NCBI GenBank assembly: GCA_018897105.1
Contig: JAHILF010000066.1
Location: 79,021 to 114,114 of the forward strand
Reading direction: 5' to 3'
Origin: Pseudomonadota bacterium
GTDB taxonomy: Bacteria > Desulfobacterota > Desulfobulbia > Desulfobulbales > SURF-16
Length of the DNA stretch: 35,094 nucleotides
Shown here: positions 25,490-34,923 of the stretch, piece by piece
Layout: each line of letters starts with the position of its first letter
Numbering within the stretch: the stretch's first letter is position 1
The notes under the pieces: model-generated
What the model was told of the DNA's origin: nothing
Seen by the model: the letters and a program-made list of their open reading frames with translations, nothing else
Databases searched by the model: none
Position numbers and translations under genes: made by a program

Positions 25490-25687
25490 CTATATCAGGT
25501 TGGTCTGTTGGGTAAGATAGCAAAGCAGAAGACCCGCGCCCATGGCCAGCAGGCCGAGAACGCGTAAAACCGTGGGATTCACCTCGGAAAGCTGCCTCAA
25601 CCATTTCTGCATGGCCTCAGGACAGGCCACATACGGCAGCGATTCCAGGATCAGAACCATCCCTATTAAAGAAAGTAAATATTTCAT
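25490..25687 (-). CDS. DUF2065-family small membrane protein
   Basis: The protein has 65 residues from ATG 25687, where the family sequence begins (MKYLLSLIGMVLILESLPYV); ATG 25696 would add three residues. It has two transmembrane segments, residues about 2-20 and 42-60 (VLRVLGLLAMGAGLLLCYL), with a short amphipathic loop (PEAMQKWLRQLSEV). This is the whole of the DUF2065 pattern, whose function is unknown. It lies upstream of queA on the same strand with a gap of 42 bases and may be cotranscribed. Confidence 0.82.
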   Translation of the reverse strand: MKYLLSLIGMVLILESLPYVACPEAMQKWLRQLSEVNPTVLRVLGLLAMGAGLLLCYLTQQTNLI

Positions 25688-25827
25688 GGCCGGCATACTA
25701 GCAGGAGCATGACAGGAATTCAACAGTTTGCCATTTGATCAATAAAATATCCTGATGACGGATTCATCAAATATTCCCAACTTAGCACTTAAAACTTTTC
25801 GCAAAAAAGATTATAGTCTCAACGATT

Positions 25828-26895
25828 ATGATTACGAGAAAACCGACAAAACAGATAAAGGTGGGCAATGTGCCCATTGGCAACGACGCCCCCATCGCCG
25901 TGCAGTCGATGACCAACACCGACACCCGGGACGTGACGGCAACGGTTGCTCAGATTCACCGGCTGGAAGCTGCAGGTTGCGAGATTATCCGCGTTGCTGT
26001 GCCGGACCTGGAGGCAGCCCGGGCCATTCGCTCTATCCGCGACGGGATCAGCATCCCGCTTATTGCCGATATCCATTTTGACTATCGTCTGGCAGTGGCC
26101 AGCATGGAAAACGGCGCCCAGGGTATCAGAATCAATCCCGGCAACATCGGTGGGGCGGAAAAACTCGGCAAGGTGGTTGATGCCGCCAAAACCCACCAGG
26201 TACCGATCCGGGTCGGGGTCAATTCCGGCTCGGTTGAAAAAGATATCCTGGCCCGCCACGGACATCCGACTCCCGAGGCCTTGGTGGAAAGTGCCATCAG
26301 GAATATCCGGCTACTGGAAAATCTCCACTTTTTCGAGCAGAAGATTTCCATAAAATCATCAAGCACCCTGACCACCATCGCGGCCTACCGCCTGCTCTCC
26401 GCGCAGTGTGATTATCCCCTGCACCTGGGGGTAACCGAGGCAGGTGGTCTTATTGCCGGCACGGTAAAATCAAGCGTTGCCCTGGGCATGCTCCTGTATG
26501 AGGGAATCGGCGACACCTTCCGCATCTCACTCACCCGCGATCCGGTTGAGGAAATCCGCGTCGCCTTTGAGCTTCTCCGCTGCCTGCGCATCCGCGAGAG
26601 AGGACCCGAGCTGATATCCTGCCCCACCTGCGGCCGCTGTCAGATTAATCTCTTCAACCTGGCCGAGAAGGTGGAGGAACATATCCAGCACATGGAAACG
26701 CCCCTCAAAGTTGCCGTAATGGGCTGTGTGGTCAATGGCCCGGGAGAGGCAAAAGAGGCGGATATCGGCCTTGCCGGCGGCAACGGGGTGGGCATTATCT
26801 TCAAAAAAGGGCAGCTCTACAAAAAAGTTCCCGAGGACCAGTTGCTTGAAGTTTTTATTCATGAACTGGATGCCATGGCGCGCAATAAAAAATAA
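25828..26895 (+). CDS. ispG: 4-hydroxy-3-methylbut-2-enyl diphosphate synthase IspG (GcpE)
   Basis: The protein has 355 residues, typical for the short bacterial form. It catalyses the reductive step from MEcPP to HMBPP in the MEP isoprenoid pathway and needs a [4Fe-4S] cluster. The cluster ligands are C265 and C268 (ISCPTCGRC), C300 and E307 ([17 protein letters not shown]). Other family marks are [28 protein letters not shown] and RINPGNIG. The ATG at 25828 has no obvious Shine-Dalgarno sequence, but the protein start aligns with the family. It is followed after 37 bases by proS, then rsh, so the three probably share a transcript. Confidence 0.98.
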   Translation: MITRKPTKQIKVGNVPIGNDAPIAVQSMTNTDTRDVTATVAQIHRLEAAGCEIIRVAVPDLEAARAIRSIRDGISIPLIADIHFDYRLAVASMENGAQGIRINPGNIGGAEKLGKVVDAAKTHQVPIRVGVNSGSVEKDILARHGHPTPEALVESAIRNIRLLENLHFFEQKISIKSSSTLTTIAAYRLLSAQCDYPLHLGVTEAGGLIAGTVKSSVALGMLLYEGIGDTFRISLTRDPVEEIRVAFELLRCLRIRERGPELISCPTCGRCQINLFNLAEKVEEHIQHMETPLKVAVMGCVVNGPGEAKEADIGLAGGNGVGIIFKKGQLYKKVPEDQLLEVFIHELDAMARNKK

Positions 26896-26932
26896 CTTTC
26901 ACTTTTTATATACTTTGTCAAAAGGACTTTCC

Positions 26933-28654
26933 ATGCGTTTTTCTCAACTCCTCTTACCAACCTTAAAAGAAACCCCTGCCGAGGCTGAGGTTGTCAGCCA
27001 TAAACTGATGCTGCGGGCCGGCTTTATCCGCAAACTGGCCTCAGGCATTTACTGCTACTTACCCCTTGGCCTGAAATCCATCCGCAAGGTGGAACAGATC
27101 GTCAGAGAGGAAATGAACAACGCCGGAGCCCAGGAACTGCTGCTGCCCATGGTCCAACCCGCCGACCTCTGGCAGGAATCAGGCCGCTGGCATAAATACG
27201 GCGCCGAACTGCTGCGCTTTACCGACCGCCACCAGCGGGAAAGCTGCCTCGGCCCCACCCACGAAGAGGTCATTACCGACCTGGTCAGAAAAAACATCCA
27301 TTCCTACCGCAGTCTGCCCCTTAATCTCTACCAGATCCAGACCAAATTCCGCGATGAGATACGGCCACGTTTCGGTCTCATGAGGGGCCGTGAGTTCATC
27401 ATGAAGGATGGCTACAGCTTTGACGCCACCGAAAAGGGGGCTGAAGAAACCTACGAGAAAATGAAGTATGCCTATCACCGGATCTTCACCAGGTGTGGAC
27501 TCAGCTTCCGGGCCGTGGAAGCGGATTCAGGCACCATCGGCGGCAGCTTTTCCCACGAATTCATGGTGCTGGCCGCTACCGGTGAAGACACCATCGTCAT
27601 CTGCAAAGAGTGTTCGTACGCTGCCAATATGGAGAAGGCGCGGGCCATGGAAACTCCGGCCCCTCAGGCAGAGGAAGAGCTTCCCCTGACTAAGGTGGAA
27701 ACGCCAGGCAAACGCAAGGTACAAGCGGTATGCGAATTTCTCGCTATCTCGCCTGCGAATCTGGTGAAAACGCTCATCTACATGGCCGACGGCAAACCGG
27801 TTGCCGTGCTGCTGCGCGGCGATCATGAGGTGCAGGAGGTCAAACTGCAGAACCTCCTGGGAGCAACTGAGGTCCGACTGACCGACGACAAGGAAACCTT
27901 TGACAGCACCGGCACCCCCAGCGGCTACCTGGGACCTGTGGGATTGTCCCTGCCCCTTGTCGCTGACCTGGAAGTTACAAAAATGGCCAATTTCACCGTG
28001 GGCGCCAATGAAAAGAACTTCCATCTGCAGAACGTCAACATCGGCCGGGACTTTACCCCGGCCAGAACCGCGGATCTGCGCATGGTGACCAAAGCTGACC
28101 GCTGTCCGGTCTGCGGCGGGCAGCTGGAACTCACCCGCGGCATCGAGGTAGGCCATATCTTTAAACTGGGCACCACCTACAGTGAGGCGCTCAAGGCCAC
28201 ATTTCTCGACGATCAGGGCAAAGAAATACCCTTTGTCATGGGATGTTACGGTATCGGTGTCAGCCGGGCTGTCGCTGCAGCCATCGAACAGAACCATGAC
28301 AAAGACGGCATCATCTTCCCTCTTCCCATTGCCCCCTTCCAGGTTATGTTGCTCAATCTCTCCACCCAGGATGAGGCAATCAGCAAGGCCGCGGAAAGTC
28401 TTTATGCTGATTTCACGACCAACGGCATTGAGGTACTTTTCGATGACCGGGACGAAAGGCCGGGCATCAAATTCAAGGATGCCGACCTCATCGGTATCCC
28501 TTTCCGGGTCATGGTCGGCAATAATTTAACCAAAGAAGGAAAAATTGAAATCAGGGAACGCGCCGGCAGCCGGACAACCGCCGTCCCTTTTGAAGAAGCG
28601 ACATCGAGGCTCAAACAGATGATAGAGTCCGCTATGAAAAACTGCCAACTCTAA
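26933..28654 (+). CDS. proS: Prolyl-tRNA synthetase, bacterial type with editing domain
   Basis: The protein has 573 residues from ATG 26933 with AAAGGA upstream. The open frame extends back to 26726 inside ispG and that part is rejected. The class II core starts with [20 protein letters not shown] and has motif 2 ([20 protein letters not shown]) and motif 3 ([20 protein letters not shown]). The inserted editing (YbaK-like) domain lies at about residues 225-395 ([20 protein letters not shown]), making it the ProS type 1 form that deacylates Ala-tRNA(Pro). The anticodon-binding domain closes the protein. It sits between ispG and rsh; rsh starts only 10 bases after it. Confidence 0.98.
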   Translation: MRFSQLLLPTLKETPAEAEVVSHKLMLRAGFIRKLASGIYCYLPLGLKSIRKVEQIVREEMNNAGAQELLLPMVQPADLWQESGRWHKYGAELLRFTDRHQRESCLGPTHEEVITDLVRKNIHSYRSLPLNLYQIQTKFRDEIRPRFGLMRGREFIMKDGYSFDATEKGAEETYEKMKYAYHRIFTRCGLSFRAVEADSGTIGGSFSHEFMVLAATGEDTIVICKECSYAANMEKARAMETPAPQAEEELPLTKVETPGKRKVQAVCEFLAISPANLVKTLIYMADGKPVAVLLRGDHEVQEVKLQNLLGATEVRLTDDKETFDSTGTPSGYLGPVGLSLPLVADLEVTKMANFTVGANEKNFHLQNVNIGRDFTPARTADLRMVTKADRCPVCGGQLELTRGIEVGHIFKLGTTYSEALKATFLDDQGKEIPFVMGCYGIGVSRAVAAAIEQNHDKDGIIFPLPIAPFQVMLLNLSTQDEAISKAAESLYADFTTNGIEVLFDDRDERPGIKFKDADLIGIPFRVMVGNNLTKEGKIEIRERAGSRTTAVPFEEATSRLKQMIESAMKNCQL

Positions 28655-28664
28655 AGGTGGTTTC

Positions 28665-30878
28665 ATGGCACGACATCAAATTCATGCAAATCATGATCAG
28701 ATCACCATTGACGATCTGATCAAAGAGGCTCGGGAATACCTGCCGGAGAAGGATGCGGAAGATGGCCTGCGCAAGGCCTATGACTTTGCCCTCAAGGTGC
28801 ATGGCGACCGAAAACGACCCAACGGTACACTTTACATCAATCATCCGTTGATCGTTGCCCACATGCTGGCTCACATGCAGCTTGATCTGGAAACCCTGCA
28901 GGCCGCCCTGCTGCATGGAATTTTCAAGGATCCCGACAGTCCGGTAACCACTAAAGAGGTGAATGCGGCATTCGGTCCGGTGGTGGAGGCCATCGTTTCG
29001 GGCGTTACCAAGATCAACAAGGTTGAATTCAATACCAATCTTGACTACCAGGTCGAAAACATCCGCAAGATGCTTCTGGCCATGTCTTCCGACATTCGGA
29101 TCCTGCTGGTCAAACTGGCGGATCGCCTCCATCTCATGCAGCTGATGGATATGCCGAATGACCAGAAAAAAGCCTTTGCCCTTGAGACCATGGACCTCTA
29201 CGCACCCCTGGCCAGCCGGCTCGGTGTGGACTGGATGAAACGTGAGCTGGAAGATCTCGCCTTTGCCTGCCTCCACCCCAAGGAGTATCAGGACCTCGCC
29301 GCCAAAGTGGATTCCTCCACCACGGACAGGGCACGCTATGTGGAGGAAGTCAAAGAGCTGCTGTCAAAAAAGCTGCGCGAACAGGGGCTTACCGATTTCA
29401 AGATACTTGGCCGCCCGAAGCATCTCTACTCCATCTACAGAAAGCTTATTGCCCAGAACATTCCCCTGGAAAAGGTGTATGACAGGGTGGCCTTCCGCAT
29501 CATTCTGCCAAGTGTGCGGGAATGCTATGAAGTCCTTGGCCTGGTCCATTCCCTGTGGGCGCCGATTGCCGGCAGATTCAAGGATTTCATCAGCAGTCCG
29601 AAATCCAATATGTACCAGTCATTGCATACCTCGGTAATCGGCCCCCGCGGCAATTTCATGGAAATCCAGATCCGCACCAAGGAAATGGATAAAATTGCCA
29701 AAGAGGGCATTGCCGCGCACTGGGCCTATAAAGAAGGCACTGCCATCTCCCAGAAAGATGCCAAGATGTTTCAGTGGTTGAAACAGCTCATCCAGTGGCT
29801 GCAGGACCTCAAGGACCCGCAGGAGTTTCTTGATGCCTTCAAGGATGAACTCCATCAGGCGGAAATTTATGTACTTACTCCCAATGGAGAGGTAAAGGAA
29901 CTGCCCGAAGGCAGTACTCCTCTCGATTTTGCTTATGCCATCCACACCCAGGTCGGCAACCGCTGCACAGGCGCCAAAATTAACGGTCGTCTGGTACCGC
30001 TTAAGACCAATCTGAAGAATGGTGATGAGGTTGAGATTCTCAACTCTCCTCACCAGCAGCCCAGCAGAGGCTGGTTGTCTCTGGTCAAAACAAGCAGGGC
30101 CAAAAGCCGTATCCGGCAATTCCTCCGCCAGGAAGAGATGGAAAAAAGCCTCAAACTAGGCCAGGAGATCTGCGAACGGGAATTACGCAAGCATAATCTC
30201 AGCTTGAAGAAACTGATTAAAACCGGTCACTTAAAAGAGATTCTCAAGCGGGCCAACTCCAATGCCCTGGAGGATCTGCTGCGCAAGGTCGGCTCCGGCA
30301 AAATCCGCACTGATCAGATTGTCGATCTGATGCTGCCTCCTGAAGTCAAGAAAAGCAAGGAGGAAGCAGCTGCTGCTGCTGCTGCACTCCATGAGATACC
30401 GACGGAAACAGTAACACCTCCACGGCCTGGCAAAACACGTTCCGGCGACGCGATAGAAATCGATGGCATTGACAATCTGCTGATCAAAATCAGTCACTGC
30501 TGTCTGCCCATGCCGGGGGATGATATCATGGGCTTTATTACCACTGGTCGGGGTATTTCCGTCCATAAGGCCAACTGTCCCAATCTGCTGGCAATGGACC
30601 CCATAAGACGCATTGAGGTGCAATGGTCAAGTTCGACCAAGACCCAGCATCGCGCCCATATCCAGATCATCGCTCAGGATAAAAAAGGTCTATTGGTGAC
30701 GATCTGCAATGCCATCACCAATGACGATGCCAACATTCTCAATGTGGACGCCCATGCCACCAAAGACAACCTGGCCAGACTCAATATCGTTCTTGAGGTA
30801 AACAACATGGAACACCTGAGCACATTGCTGCAGCATCTGCGACAGCTTGATCAGGTAATTGAGGCGAGAAGAAGATAA
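28665..30878 (+). CDS. Long RSH protein (RelA/SpoT homologue) with degenerate hydrolase and apparently intact synthetase
   Basis: The protein has 737 residues with the full HD-SYNTH-TGS-Helical-ACT layout. The synthetase keeps YDRVAFRIIL, RFKDFISSPKSNMYQSLHT and EIQIRTKEMDKIAKEGIAAHW. TGS (VLTPNGEVKELPEGSTPLDF), the CC region (SHCCLPMPGDDIMGFIT) and a C-terminal ACT domain follow. In the HD domain the usual LLHDVVED reads LLHGIFKD (H84-G85, K88) and ADRLHN reads ADRLHL (L157), so a metal-ligand Asp, a catalytic Glu and a conserved Asn are changed. Hydrolysis of (p)ppGpp is therefore probably lost, leaving a RelA-like role. The first His (NHP, H60) is kept. Third gene of the ispG-proS-rsh group. 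Confidence 0.95.
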   Translation: MARHQIHANHDQITIDDLIKEAREYLPEKDAEDGLRKAYDFALKVHGDRKRPNGTLYINHPLIVAHMLAHMQLDLETLQAALLHGIFKDPDSPVTTKEVNAAFGPVVEAIVSGVTKINKVEFNTNLDYQVENIRKMLLAMSSDIRILLVKLADRLHLMQLMDMPNDQKKAFALETMDLYAPLASRLGVDWMKRELEDLAFACLHPKEYQDLAAKVDSSTTDRARYVEEVKELLSKKLREQGLTDFKILGRPKHLYSIYRKLIAQNIPLEKVYDRVAFRIILPSVRECYEVLGLVHSLWAPIAGRFKDFISSPKSNMYQSLHTSVIGPRGNFMEIQIRTKEMDKIAKEGIAAHWAYKEGTAISQKDAKMFQWLKQLIQWLQDLKDPQEFLDAFKDELHQAEIYVLTPNGEVKELPEGSTPLDFAYAIHTQVGNRCTGAKINGRLVPLKTNLKNGDEVEILNSPHQQPSRGWLSLVKTSRAKSRIRQFLRQEEMEKSLKLGQEICERELRKHNLSLKKLIKTGHLKEILKRANSNALEDLLRKVGSGKIRTDQIVDLMLPPEVKKSKEEAAAAAAALHEIPTETVTPPRPGKTRSGDAIEIDGIDNLLIKISHCCLPMPGDDIMGFITTGRGISVHKANCPNLLAMDPIRRIEVQWSSSTKTQHRAHIQIIAQDKKGLLVTICNAITNDDANILNVDAHATKDNLARLNIVLEVNNMEHLSTLLQHLRQLDQVIEARRR

Positions 30879-30965
30879 GGGAACCTTGAAAAATTGCCCT
30901 CTGGTCCGGTTACTGCTTCGCGGCGAAAAGAAAAATGCTCACATATACCCAATATGCGGAGTTTA

Positions 30966-30990
30966 CACCTCTTGAGGTGCTTTTTATTTT
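30966..30990 (+). terminator. Rho-independent terminator after rsh
   Basis: cacctc/gaggtg form a 6-bp stem with a very short loop, directly followed by ctttttatttt. It lies about 90 bases after the rsh stop and ends the ispG-proS-rsh transcript. Confidence 0.7.
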
Positions 30991-31043
30991 CACCGCTCCT
31001 TGTCCTCGAACCAGATGCCTAATTTCTCAAGCCTCCCGTAAGT

Positions 31044-31097
31044 AAAAAAAAATCCACCTGAAAAGGCAACATGGTGATGTCACATCTTCAGGTGGAT
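31044..31097 (-). terminator. Rho-independent terminator after rpmB
   Basis: atccacctgaa (31052-31062) and ttcaggtggat (31087-31097) form a perfect 11-bp stem. Read on the minus strand it is followed by a run of eight or more T residues (31044-31052). It lies 43 bases beyond the rpmB stop. Confidence 0.85.
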
Positions 31098-31139
31098 AAA
31101 AAAGAAAAGAGGTACTGAGAAGTATTGCCGACGGGGTGA

Positions 31140-31346
31140 TTATGCCTTCTGTACAACAGGCTTCACTACCGCACCGGAACGGATGCAGCGGGTGCATACA
31201 CGAATTTGCTTGGAACTGCCGGCTACGGTTGCAACCCGAACCTTCTGCAGATTGGGCAGCCAACGACGTCTCGTCTTGTTGTGGGCGTGACTGACATTGT
31301 TTCCGGTAACTGGCTTTTTGCCGCAGATTTCACATAATTTAGACAT
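31140..31346 (-). CDS. rpmB: 50S ribosomal protein L28
   Basis: The protein has 68 residues from ATG 31346, chosen because AAAGGAG lies 8 bases upstream; the frame's first ATG (31352) is too close to that site. L28 binds 23S rRNA in the large subunit. Family marks are [33 protein letters not shown] and VCTRCIRSG. The pairs C5/C8 and C51/C54 make this the zinc-binding (C+) form. It is a single gene with its own promoter and terminator. Confidence 0.97.
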   Translation of the reverse strand: MSKLCEICGKKPVTGNNVSHAHNKTRRRWLPNLQKVRVATVAGSSKQIRVCTRCIRSGAVVKPVVQKA

Positions 31347-31432
31347 AATCATACTCCTTTAAAATCGAAAGGCCGACGCAGCGGACTTCGAGGAAAGGCT
31401 CAAAACGAGCATATTTTTTATAAGAACCATGA

Positions 31433-31461
31433 TTTATACCTTGTCCTCCCCGGCATGGCAA
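31433..31461 (-). promoter_or_regulatory. Sigma-70 type promoter for rpmB
   Basis: On the minus strand TTGCCA (31456-31461) and TATAAA (31433-31438) are separated by exactly 17 bases. Transcription would start about 80 bases before the rpmB ATG. The leader can form small hairpins (gctcgttttgagc), which may take part in ribosomal-protein control. Confidence 0.75.
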
Positions 31462-31995
31462 GTTTTTTTTTATGAATAAACAGAAGCCGAGAAAAATGTA
31501 AAAGTAGCAAGCCTCTTGCAAAATGTTCAACCAGAGAGGACAATCAGTAAAGTTGTTAAGGTCAGACCTACAGAATGAACTGGCTTGACCTGGACAATGT
31601 CAATTTGGGCTAAATTTTCATGTACTGCTATGGCAACATGGGCGTACGTCTACCTTGTTTTATATTGTTTACGGTCTTTGAAACTCTATCCGAGCAACCG
31701 TATGATCTGATCAGCAAGTGTGTCACCGCCGGCAAAGCCGGTGGTTTTCAAAACCGTGGCCCGCCTAATGCGATATTTTTACAAAATTCTCTGACCACCA
31801 TTCGAAGGTCAACTATTGTCAACTTTCCTTGAATAGCGCTAGTTGTTTGATTGGCTGGCCTTCCTTTTCCTGATCTCTGACATAAACCTTCAAGCCTTCA
31901 TAATTAGCATCGTTATGACTCAAGCAATTTACTCTAATATGTTGTTGGAATTTGCAAATTTATGATTTTCATGCTTCATAGTTATTTCAAATCGT
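31462..31995. other. AT-rich intergenic region, no supported gene
   Basis: The 70-codon plus-strand frame at 31620-31832 has no ribosome site and no recognisable protein pattern. The frame crosses a hairpin caccgccggc/gccggtggt (31724-31745) that is followed by tttc, resembling an intergenic terminator or element end. Nothing else was found. Confidence 0.45.
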
Positions 31996-32025
31996 TTGTA
32001 ATTTGTTATCAAGTTTGCCTATAAT
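31996..32025 (+). promoter_or_regulatory. Candidate sigma-70 promoter for the TonB receptor operon
   Basis: TTGTAA (31996-32001) and a perfect TATAAT (32020-32025) are 18 bases apart. Transcription would start near 32032, giving a leader of about 200 bases before ATG 32234. This long leader has no recognisable riboswitch. Confidence 0.55.
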
Positions 32026-32233
32026 CATTAAAAATATACCAACCATTCTTACGCATAACACAGAGCGCTCACGTTTTGAAAACGATGACGGACAGCCACT
32101 ATTTGTGACATTGAGCATCACCCGGAGAGGGAAAAAGACCATGGAACAAGCCGTTCGCCCTCATGATAAGGAAACCGAAAAAACACATCGAAAACATAGG
32201 GGATATCATCTCCTGGCAATCACAGGACACTCA

Positions 32234-34234
32234 ATGAAGACAACCATCCGCAAAACCCTTGTGGTGCTTACCATCTACGCCGGCCTTATGATGCCATCGA
32301 CGGCTACTGTTCTGGCGAAATCTGAGACTGACGATAATTACTTCGACATGGGGCTGGCCCAGTTGATGCAAGTGACCATTACCTCGGTAGCGAAAAAGCC
32401 CCAACCCCTGGCCGACACCGCGGCGGCCGTTTTCGTAATCACCCAGGAGGATATCCGCCGCTCCGGGGTGACCTCCATCCCGGAAGCCCTGGCCATGGCC
32501 CCGGGGATACAGGTGGCGCGTATCAGTTCAAGCAAATGGTCAGTCTCCTCCCGAGGTTTCGGCGGTCTCACTTCCAATAAACTGCTGGTGATGATCGATG
32601 GCCGGTCAGTCTATACCCCAGCCTACAGCGGCACCTTCTGGGACATGCAGAATACGCTGCTCGAGGATATCGACCGGATCGAGGTGATCCGGGGTCCCGG
32701 CGGCACTATCTGGGGCGCCAATGCGGTCAACGGGGTGATCAACATCATCACCAAAAAATCGCAGGATACCCTGGGAACAATGGTGCGGGTCGGGGCAGGC
32801 AATGAGGAAAAATTCACGACAGGCGCCCGCTACGGGGCCACAATCGGTGATTCCGCCTTCGGCCGCTTCTATGTCACCGCCAACGACCGTGACAGCAATG
32901 AACTTGCCGGCAGCGAGCAGGATGCCCACGACGGCTGGCGTAATATCCAGGGCGGATTCCGTATGGACGGGATAGTCGGCTCCAAAAATGAGTGGACCCT
33001 GCTAGGGGATCTTTACCGGAATAAAGGCGATCAAATTGTTTTTCCCTTCTGGCTCGAAGGCGTTATTTACCCGGCTACAGATTATGGTGATTACACCTCC
33101 GAGGGCGGCAACCTCATCGGCAGCTGGCAGCACAGGTTATCCGGCGGTGATCTTTTGACCTTCAAGGCTTACTATGATAAAAATGACCGGGAGGAATCCT
33201 ATTACGAACAGACCTTTACCACCATTGACCTGGATCTGCAGTATGAAACCTCACTCGGTGATCGCAATAGTCTAACCATGGGGACAGGTTTCCGCCAGGT
33301 CGACGGCCAATTTCTACAAACCTTCCAGGTCATCGTTCCCGACCAGACCAATGACCTCTACAGCGCCTTTCTGCAGGACGAAATCAAGCTGATTGATGAT
33401 CGGTTATGGCTGACCGTTGGGACCAAGTACGAACACAATGACTTTACCGGCAGCGAATGGCAGCCAAGCGCCCGCCTGCTGTGGAAGCCGGCAATGGATC
33501 ATTCGCTGTGGACCTCTATTGCCCGTGCCGTCCGCACTCCTTCGCTGACAGAGATCAACGGCGCGGTCACAGTCGGTGTCTATCCGACCGGTTATGGTAC
33601 GCAAACTATACCGGTAAGAGTAGTCGGCAATTCCGACTTCGAATCGGAGACTCTCATAGCCTATGAAGCAGGATATCGCTGGTTGGTCAGCCAGCATTTT
33701 TCTTTCGATGTGGCAGCCTATTACAACGACTATGACAAAATCTACAGCAATGCATACATTCCACCCAGTCCCGACCTGCCACTTGTCAATGCAAAAGAGG
33801 GGGATGGTCATGGTGTGGAGATTGCGGCCAACTGGCAGACCAACTCCTGGTTGTCTTTTTATTTTGCCTACACGTGGCAGGAACTCAATATTGACGTAAA
33901 AGATTCCTGGAAACCGCTTATTTCCCAGGAAGAGTTCGACACCAATAACATCCCCAAACATCTTCTTTCCGTGCGTTCTGCCATCGATTTAACAGAAAAC
34001 TGGCAGCTTAACTGCTGGCTGCGTTACGTGTCGGGTATCGGCGATGGCAACAACGTAGATTCATATTATCTGTTTGATGCCAACCTGATCTGGAAACCCA
34101 GGAAAGATCTGGAGATCATGTTTGCCGGGCAGAACCTGTTCAACAACAATCAACTTGAATACGTTGCCGAATTTATTACCCCGCCCACTGAAATCGAGCG
34201 GAGTATTTACGGGAAAGTCACCTGGTGCTTTTAG
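32234..34234 (+). CDS. TonB-dependent outer-membrane receptor
   Basis: The protein has 666 residues from ATG 32234, after AGGAC and at the start of a clear signal peptide (MKTTIRKTLVVLTIYAG, cleavage after VLA); the longer frame from 32003 begins before or at the promoter and is rejected. The plug domain follows (VFVITQEDIRRSGVTSIPEA, DRIEVIRGPGGTIWGANAVN, GVINIITKKSQD), then a 22-strand barrel ending in the terminal aromatic Phe (YGKVTWCF). A TonB-box-like VTITSVAKK is near the N-terminus. It takes up a siderophore, vitamin or other ligand using TonB energy; the ligand is unknown. YfiR follows after 12 bases, suggesting a signalling rather than purely nutritional role. The stop is TAG. Confidence 0.95.
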   Translation: MKTTIRKTLVVLTIYAGLMMPSTATVLAKSETDDNYFDMGLAQLMQVTITSVAKKPQPLADTAAAVFVITQEDIRRSGVTSIPEALAMAPGIQVARISSSKWSVSSRGFGGLTSNKLLVMIDGRSVYTPAYSGTFWDMQNTLLEDIDRIEVIRGPGGTIWGANAVNGVINIITKKSQDTLGTMVRVGAGNEEKFTTGARYGATIGDSAFGRFYVTANDRDSNELAGSEQDAHDGWRNIQGGFRMDGIVGSKNEWTLLGDLYRNKGDQIVFPFWLEGVIYPATDYGDYTSEGGNLIGSWQHRLSGGDLLTFKAYYDKNDREESYYEQTFTTIDLDLQYETSLGDRNSLTMGTGFRQVDGQFLQTFQVIVPDQTNDLYSAFLQDEIKLIDDRLWLTVGTKYEHNDFTGSEWQPSARLLWKPAMDHSLWTSIARAVRTPSLTEINGAVTVGVYPTGYGTQTIPVRVVGNSDFESETLIAYEAGYRWLVSQHFSFDVAAYYNDYDKIYSNAYIPPSPDLPLVNAKEGDGHGVEIAANWQTNSWLSFYFAYTWQELNIDVKDSWKPLISQEEFDTNNIPKHLLSVRSAIDLTENWQLNCWLRYVSGIGDGNNVDSYYLFDANLIWKPRKDLEIMFAGQNLFNNNQLEYVAEFITPPTEIERSIYGKVTWCF

Positions 34235-34246
34235 TTAGTCCGACTC

Positions 34247-34789
34247 ATGATGAGACTTAAAAACAAAAGGTTTCTATGGCTTTTGCTGATCTGCATTCTT
34301 GGCCGTTTCGGTTCTCTGCAAGCCCAGGAAATCTCTCAGGAATATCGGCTCAAGGCAGCCTTTCTGGTGAATTTCGCCCGCTTCATCACCTGGCCGGAAC
34401 AATCCTTTTCTGCAAAACAGCAGGAATTCACCATCTGTGTGGCCGGAGTCAATCCATTCAGCAATGTCCTGAGTGCTGTGGAGTCCAAGCAAATCAATGG
34501 CCGCAAAATCCGGGTTACCTATGTGGATTCCCTCAGGAAGGTTCCGCAATGCCACCTGCTCTATGTCAGCAGATCCGAGGAAGAAGATCTTGCCTATTTA
34601 TCCACCGGCATCGCTCTGCACCCGGTGGTCACGGTCAGCGATATCCCCGGCTTCGTCAAGGCCGGCGGTTCCATAGAATTTATACTGAAAGAGAATCGAT
34701 TGTCCTTTATCATCAACCATTCCGCCCTGAAACAACGCGGCATACAGGCCGGCGCCTCCATGCTGGACCTGGCGGCATCAGTACGATAG
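34247..34789 (+). CDS. YfiR-family (DUF4154) periplasmic protein
   Basis: The protein has 180 residues; ATG 34247 or 34250 start it, neither with a strong ribosome site. A signal peptide covers about 1-27 (FLWLLLICILGRFGSLQA). The mature part begins with EYRLKAAFLVNFARFITWPE, the hallmark of YfiR/DUF4154, and has VTVSDIPGFVKAGGSIEFIL and GASMLDLAASVR near the end. In Pseudomonas YfiR is a periplasmic repressor of the diguanylate cyclase YfiN. In many Gram-negative genomes it lies between a TonB-dependent receptor and a CHASE8-domain kinase or cyclase, as it would here if the next gene were intact. The stop is TAG. Confidence 0.93.
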   Translation: MMRLKNKRFLWLLLICILGRFGSLQAQEISQEYRLKAAFLVNFARFITWPEQSFSAKQQEFTICVAGVNPFSNVLSAVESKQINGRKIRVTYVDSLRKVPQCHLLYVSRSEEEDLAYLSTGIALHPVVTVSDIPGFVKAGGSIEFILKENRLSFIINHSALKQRGIQAGASMLDLAASVR

Positions 34790-34800
34790 CGGAGGGAACT

Positions 34801-34923
34801 ATGAAGCAAAGGTTCATGAAACTCCCTATCCGTTACAAACTTTAGAGTATAGTCCTTATGGCAAGCACGGTTGCCCTGCTCCTGGCTACAATGGCCTCAT
34901 TCCTGATCCAGCAGCAAACAGGG
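34801..34923 (+). pseudogene. Broken 5' end of a membrane sensor gene (CHASE8-type kinase or cyclase)
   Basis: A ribosome site (GGAGG, 34791-34795) precedes ATG 34801. The frame reads MKQRFMKLPIRYKL, then TAG (34843-34845), then SIVLMASTVALLLATMASFL, IQQQTG and TGA. The LPIRYKL start and the following hydrophobic helix are the typical N-terminus of CHASE8 sensor proteins found after YfiR. The rest of the gene is not found in the following 170 bases. It has an in-frame stop plus loss of everything after the first transmembrane segment. Confidence 0.7.

Noticed and set aside
26726-26932. N-terminal extension of prolyl-tRNA synthetase
   Set aside because: The extension overlaps ispG in another frame; the family start with its ribosome site is at 26933.
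31620-31832. 70-codon plus-strand frame
   Set aside because: No ribosome site, no recognisable family, and it runs through a hairpin element.
32030-32233. Cobalamin riboswitch in the TonB receptor leader
   Set aside because: The pieces gccact and gggaaa are present, but no B12 box or conserved core was found.
34801-34923. A genuine short peptide gene after YfiR
   Set aside because: The part before the TAG is only 14 codons and matches the start of a much longer sensor family.
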